IMG/VR virus record: IMGVR_UViG_3300020159_002420
Coordinates: 1-47,524 of that record
DNA length: 47,524 nucleotides
Source of the DNA: a virus
Direction: 5' to 3' (one strand)
Below are positions 45,262 to 47,524 of the stretch, piece after piece. Position numbers and translations under genes: made by a program. Position 1 is the stretch's first letter. Each line of letters starts with the position of its first letter. The notes under the pieces are model-generated. The model was given only the letters and a program-made list of their open reading frames with translations. It did no database searches and had not been told where the DNA came from.

Positions 45262-46344
45262 ATGAAAAAATCAAAATTATTATCTATCGTTAATAAAGCC
45301 ATTAATGAAGTATTAGAAGAATCATTATATGCAGAAAAACCAGGAGCTGACTCTTCAAATGTACTACCTAATATAATATCCCCAGACGCTAATACCGAAA
45401 GAGATCCTAAATTTCAATCTAAATATAAAAAAATATCGGAAAGTGAATTAGATGAAGCGCGTCGCTATGGTATAGCAGATGATGCAAGAGCACAAGATTT
45501 AATTGATACAACTAGTGGTAAAGCTCAAATTAGAATTCAACAAATAGTAGATGCTATTAATGGTTCTGGTGGTAGATTAAGCGGTGGTGGTATTGCTCGA
45601 GCGTTAAATGTTGTTCAACCACAGATTAATAATCTATTAAGAACTATGGTTGAAGCTGGTATATTAGATATAGAAGGTGGTACAGCATTTTCTACACCAC
45701 AAGCCGCCGTTGCTGCCGGAGAAGAAGGAGACGATGAACAATCTGAATTTGCCGGTGACGAAACCGACATGGCTGTTGGTAGCGGTAATTATGATAAATT
45801 AATGGCTATGTATTTTGGTACATCAACTCCAGAAGAAACAGGTGAAGAAAGTGAAGAAGAACCCATAACTACACCAATAGAAGCAACACCTGAAGAATCT
45901 GAAGCTGATATAGTAGCATCTGGTTCTGCTGGAAAGTGGTTAGTATATAATTCTGATCTAATTCAAGCTATTATTAATAAAACAAAATCGGCTTCTAAAC
46001 GAATCTCTAGTATAAGAGAAGCAAACGATATTAATCCTAGTAGCTATAAAGAATATGCTAAACTATCTTTAGGAGTTTTAATTGATGAATTAGTTGAAAA
46101 GTTAAAAGTTGTTAGAAGTAGTAATCCTGCTATGTTAGAGAAAATATTACTTAATCTTAAAACATATAAATTCGGTCCTACTAATACTTTATTATCATAT
46201 AAAGAAACTATTAAAAAATTAGGTACAGAAGATATTAGCGCTGCTCCTGTAGATACAGAAGATTTAGAAGTAGATGATGAAGAAGAAATGTTAGATGAAC
46301 CAATTATGGAACGTTTTCAAAAATTAGCAAAAATTATTAGATAA
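45262..46344 (+). CDS. winged-helix protein tagged at both ends (360 aa)
   Basis: N-terminal tag MKKSKLLSIVNKAINEVLEE (INE-V, LEE-S); C-terminal IMERFQKLAKIIR resembles the RMQKLAGI tag. Residues ~73-140 form a winged helix (AQIRIQQIVDAINGSGGRLS... VVQPQINNLLRTMVEAGILD). Acidic, Pro/Thr-rich linker (~150-215), then a helical C-terminal domain. A DNA-binding protein probably packaged in the head. Confidence 0.65.
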   Translation: MKKSKLLSIVNKAINEVLEESLYAEKPGADSSNVLPNIISPDANTERDPKFQSKYKKISESELDEARRYGIADDARAQDLIDTTSGKAQIRIQQIVDAINGSGGRLSGGGIARALNVVQPQINNLLRTMVEAGILDIEGGTAFSTPQAAVAAGEEGDDEQSEFAGDETDMAVGSGNYDKLMAMYFGTSTPEETGEESEEEPITTPIEATPEESEADIVASGSAGKWLVYNSDLIQAIINKTKSASKRISSIREANDINPSSYKEYAKLSLGVLIDELVEKLKVVRSSNPAMLEKILLNLKTYKFGPTNTLLSYKETIKKLGTEDISAAPVDTEDLEVDDEEEMLDEPIMERFQKLAKIIR

Positions 46345-46345
46345 T

Positions 46346-46690
46346 ATGAATAAAATAAATTACACAAACGCTATAATAACATTAGTTATCATGATTGGGT
46401 TATATATTATTTACAATATATTCCAAACTGAACATACTAAATTACAACACAACTTTAAAACTATAGATAGTCTAAAGCAAGAAATACATAAAATAGACTC
46501 ACTACATAGTGCAAAAGATAGTACCATTGCTATATATAAGGACAGTATTATTTACTTAGACAATGTTATATACGATAAAAAAGATAAAATCACTAAAATT
46601 AAATTAAAATATGATAAAGTATTACCTACTATTACTCAGTATACTAACCCTCAGCTTGACAGCTTCTTCACAAACCGTTACGGATACTAA
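46346..46690 (+). CDS. probable inner-membrane spanin-like protein (114 aa)
   Basis: A membrane helix near the N-terminus (AIITLVIMIGLYIIYNIF, residues ~9-26), then a long Asp/Lys/Ser-rich coiled coil in the periplasmic direction, ending LDSFFTNRYGY. The next gene begins inside it (80-nt out-of-frame overlap), the Rz/Rz1 arrangement. Likely joins inner and outer membranes at lysis. Confidence 0.6.
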   Translation: MNKINYTNAIITLVIMIGLYIIYNIFQTEHTKLQHNFKTIDSLKQEIHKIDSLHSAKDSTIAIYKDSIIYLDNVIYDKKDKITKIKLKYDKVLPTITQYTNPQLDSFFTNRYGY

Positions 46691-47024
46691 TTACATTCGC
46701 ATACCTACATCAGTCGCGAGACAAGTAGTATTAGATTTAGTAAACGGAGATAAGTGTAAAGAAGAATTAACAGCAACACAAGATTTACTTAAGATAACTG
46801 AGCATTCCTCATATATGAAGGATACACTTATAAATAACTTTGCTAGTAAAATGCAATTATATGATACCCAAATGGGTTTATATAATCAAAAAGAAAAAGT
46901 ATATGAGCAAAATGTTAAAATATTAACCCATGAAAATAAACGTTTAAAATTTAATGTTAAAATGTCTGCGGCCTCTGGTTTTATAGTTGTAACAGCACTT
47001 GTAATAGGAATGTTTATAAAATAA
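46611..47024 (+). CDS. signal-peptide protein with C-terminal membrane helix (137 aa), spanin-partner-like
   Basis: Signal peptide MIKYYLLLLSILTLSLTASSQ, with cleavage likely after AS-S, and a C-terminal hydrophobic helix (AASGFIVVTALVIGMFIK). The middle is coiled coil (LYDTQMGLYNQKEKVYEQN). No lipobox, so not a classical Rz1 lipoprotein. Embedded start in the upstream gene supports a paired lysis role. An exported chaperone or exclusion factor is an alternative. Confidence 0.6.
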   Translation: MIKYYLLLLSILTLSLTASSQTVTDTNYIRIPTSVARQVVLDLVNGDKCKEELTATQDLLKITEHSSYMKDTLINNFASKMQLYDTQMGLYNQKEKVYEQNVKILTHENKRLKFNVKMSAASGFIVVTALVIGMFIK

Positions 47025-47040
47025 AATTAATAAAACTACT

Positions 47041-47524
47041 ATGAATCCATATAAATTCTTTGAATTTTTAGAACAAAAAGAAAACAGACAAATACCGTTT
47101 AAAATTAAACTAAAGAATAATCCAAATTATCAAATTAGCCAAAAAGATGCAAATGGCGATCTTGATTTAAGTAATACTAAAATTAAATCATTCCCAGCTG
47201 GTCTAGGTCTAATATTTAAAGGTAATCTTAATTTATATAATACTAAAATTATATCATTGCCACCTGATCTAAATGTTGAAGGTTATCTTGATTTAAGTTA
47301 TACTCCAATCAAATCATTACCATCTGGTCTAAGTGTTGGAGGTGATCTTAATTTAAATGGCACTAAAATTGCATCACTACCACCTGATTTAAATGTTGAA
47401 GGTAGTCTTGATTTAAGTTATAATACCAAAATCACATCACTACCATCTAGTCTAAGTGTTGGAGGTGGTCTTAATTTAAATGGTACTAAAATTGCATCAC
47501 TACCACCTGATTTAAATGTTGAAG
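47041..47524 (+). CDS. leucine-rich-repeat protein, 3' truncated by window end
   Basis: The N-terminus MNPYKFFEFLEQKENRQIP is identical to the gene at 27527 (first 56 nt identical). Repeats follow the pattern KITSLPPDLNVEGxLDLS, about 20 residues each, with six to seven visible before the window ends. The repeats differ from those at 27527 (PPDLNVEG, PSGLSVGG versus PPNLSVGG), so the solenoid faces have diverged while the N-terminus stayed fixed. Confidence 0.75.
   Translation, partial: MNPYKFFEFLEQKENRQIPFKIKLKNNPNYQISQKDANGDLDLSNTKIKSFPAGLGLIFKGNLNLYNTKIISLPPDLNVEGYLDLSYTPIKSLPSGLSVGGDLNLNGTKIASLPPDLNVEGSLDLSYNTKITSLPSSLSVGGGLNLNGTKIASLPPDLNVE

Overview
The window looks like part of a large, AT-rich, T4-like contractile-tailed phage (myovirus) of a Bacteroidota host. 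T4-type hallmarks are a gp25/GPW wedge protein, gp6-like and gp5-like baseplate proteins, a gp55-like late sigma factor, a gp61-like TOPRIM primase and many candidate head-packaged proteins. The Bacteroidota assignment rests on promoters of the TTG...TAnnTTTG type with A-rich leaders and no convincing Shine-Dalgarno sequences. The major capsid, portal, terminase and polymerase genes are not in this window.

Region 1 (1-10629, rightward) is an early region of about 30 tiny genes, most with a private promoter: TNGTCAA, 11 nt, then TACATTTA. Terminators are fused to the next promoter. In several copies the -33 box forms the loop of a hairpin whose 3' arm runs into the -7 box. The region also has a tRNA-Met(CAU)-type gene, two Leu-tRNA-like RNAs with an aberrant anticodon region, at least one structured small RNA and two AT-hook proteins. 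It contains a striking stretch (8967-9838) with only four cytosines in 872 nt on the coding strand.

Region 2 (10630-11924) is a GC-rich non-coding island, then a small leftward operon (T5orf172-type GIY-YIG protein plus a small unknown), then a divergent control region with a tandem 22-bp repeat.

Region 3 (11925-27508, rightward) holds an HD-domain hydrolase, the gp55-like sigma factor, and the baseplate/tail block. Genes are closely packed and many overlap by 1 nt. Late transcription units are preceded by ATATTTAT, in three cases only 4 nt before the start codon.

Region 4 (27527-47524, rightward) mixes replication and nucleotide enzymes (primase, RecB-like nuclease, DEDDy exonuclease, NadR-like kinase, PRTase-like and SLOG-like proteins, a FAD oxidoreductase) with structural or internal head proteins, an overlapping spanin-like pair and two leucine-rich-repeat genes; the second is cut by the window end. 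Many proteins carry a short terminal tag (consensus RMQxLAGI or LxxLIREA), often followed by a T4 prohead-protease-like site (L/I/V)-x-E. I interpret these as capsid-targeted, injected proteins. The most elaborate candidate is a 700-residue protein with a degenerate nucleotidyltransferase, a ParB-like segment, an HExxH metallopeptidase and an ADP-ribosyltransferase-like domain.

All functional calls come from reading motifs by eye; no database search was run.
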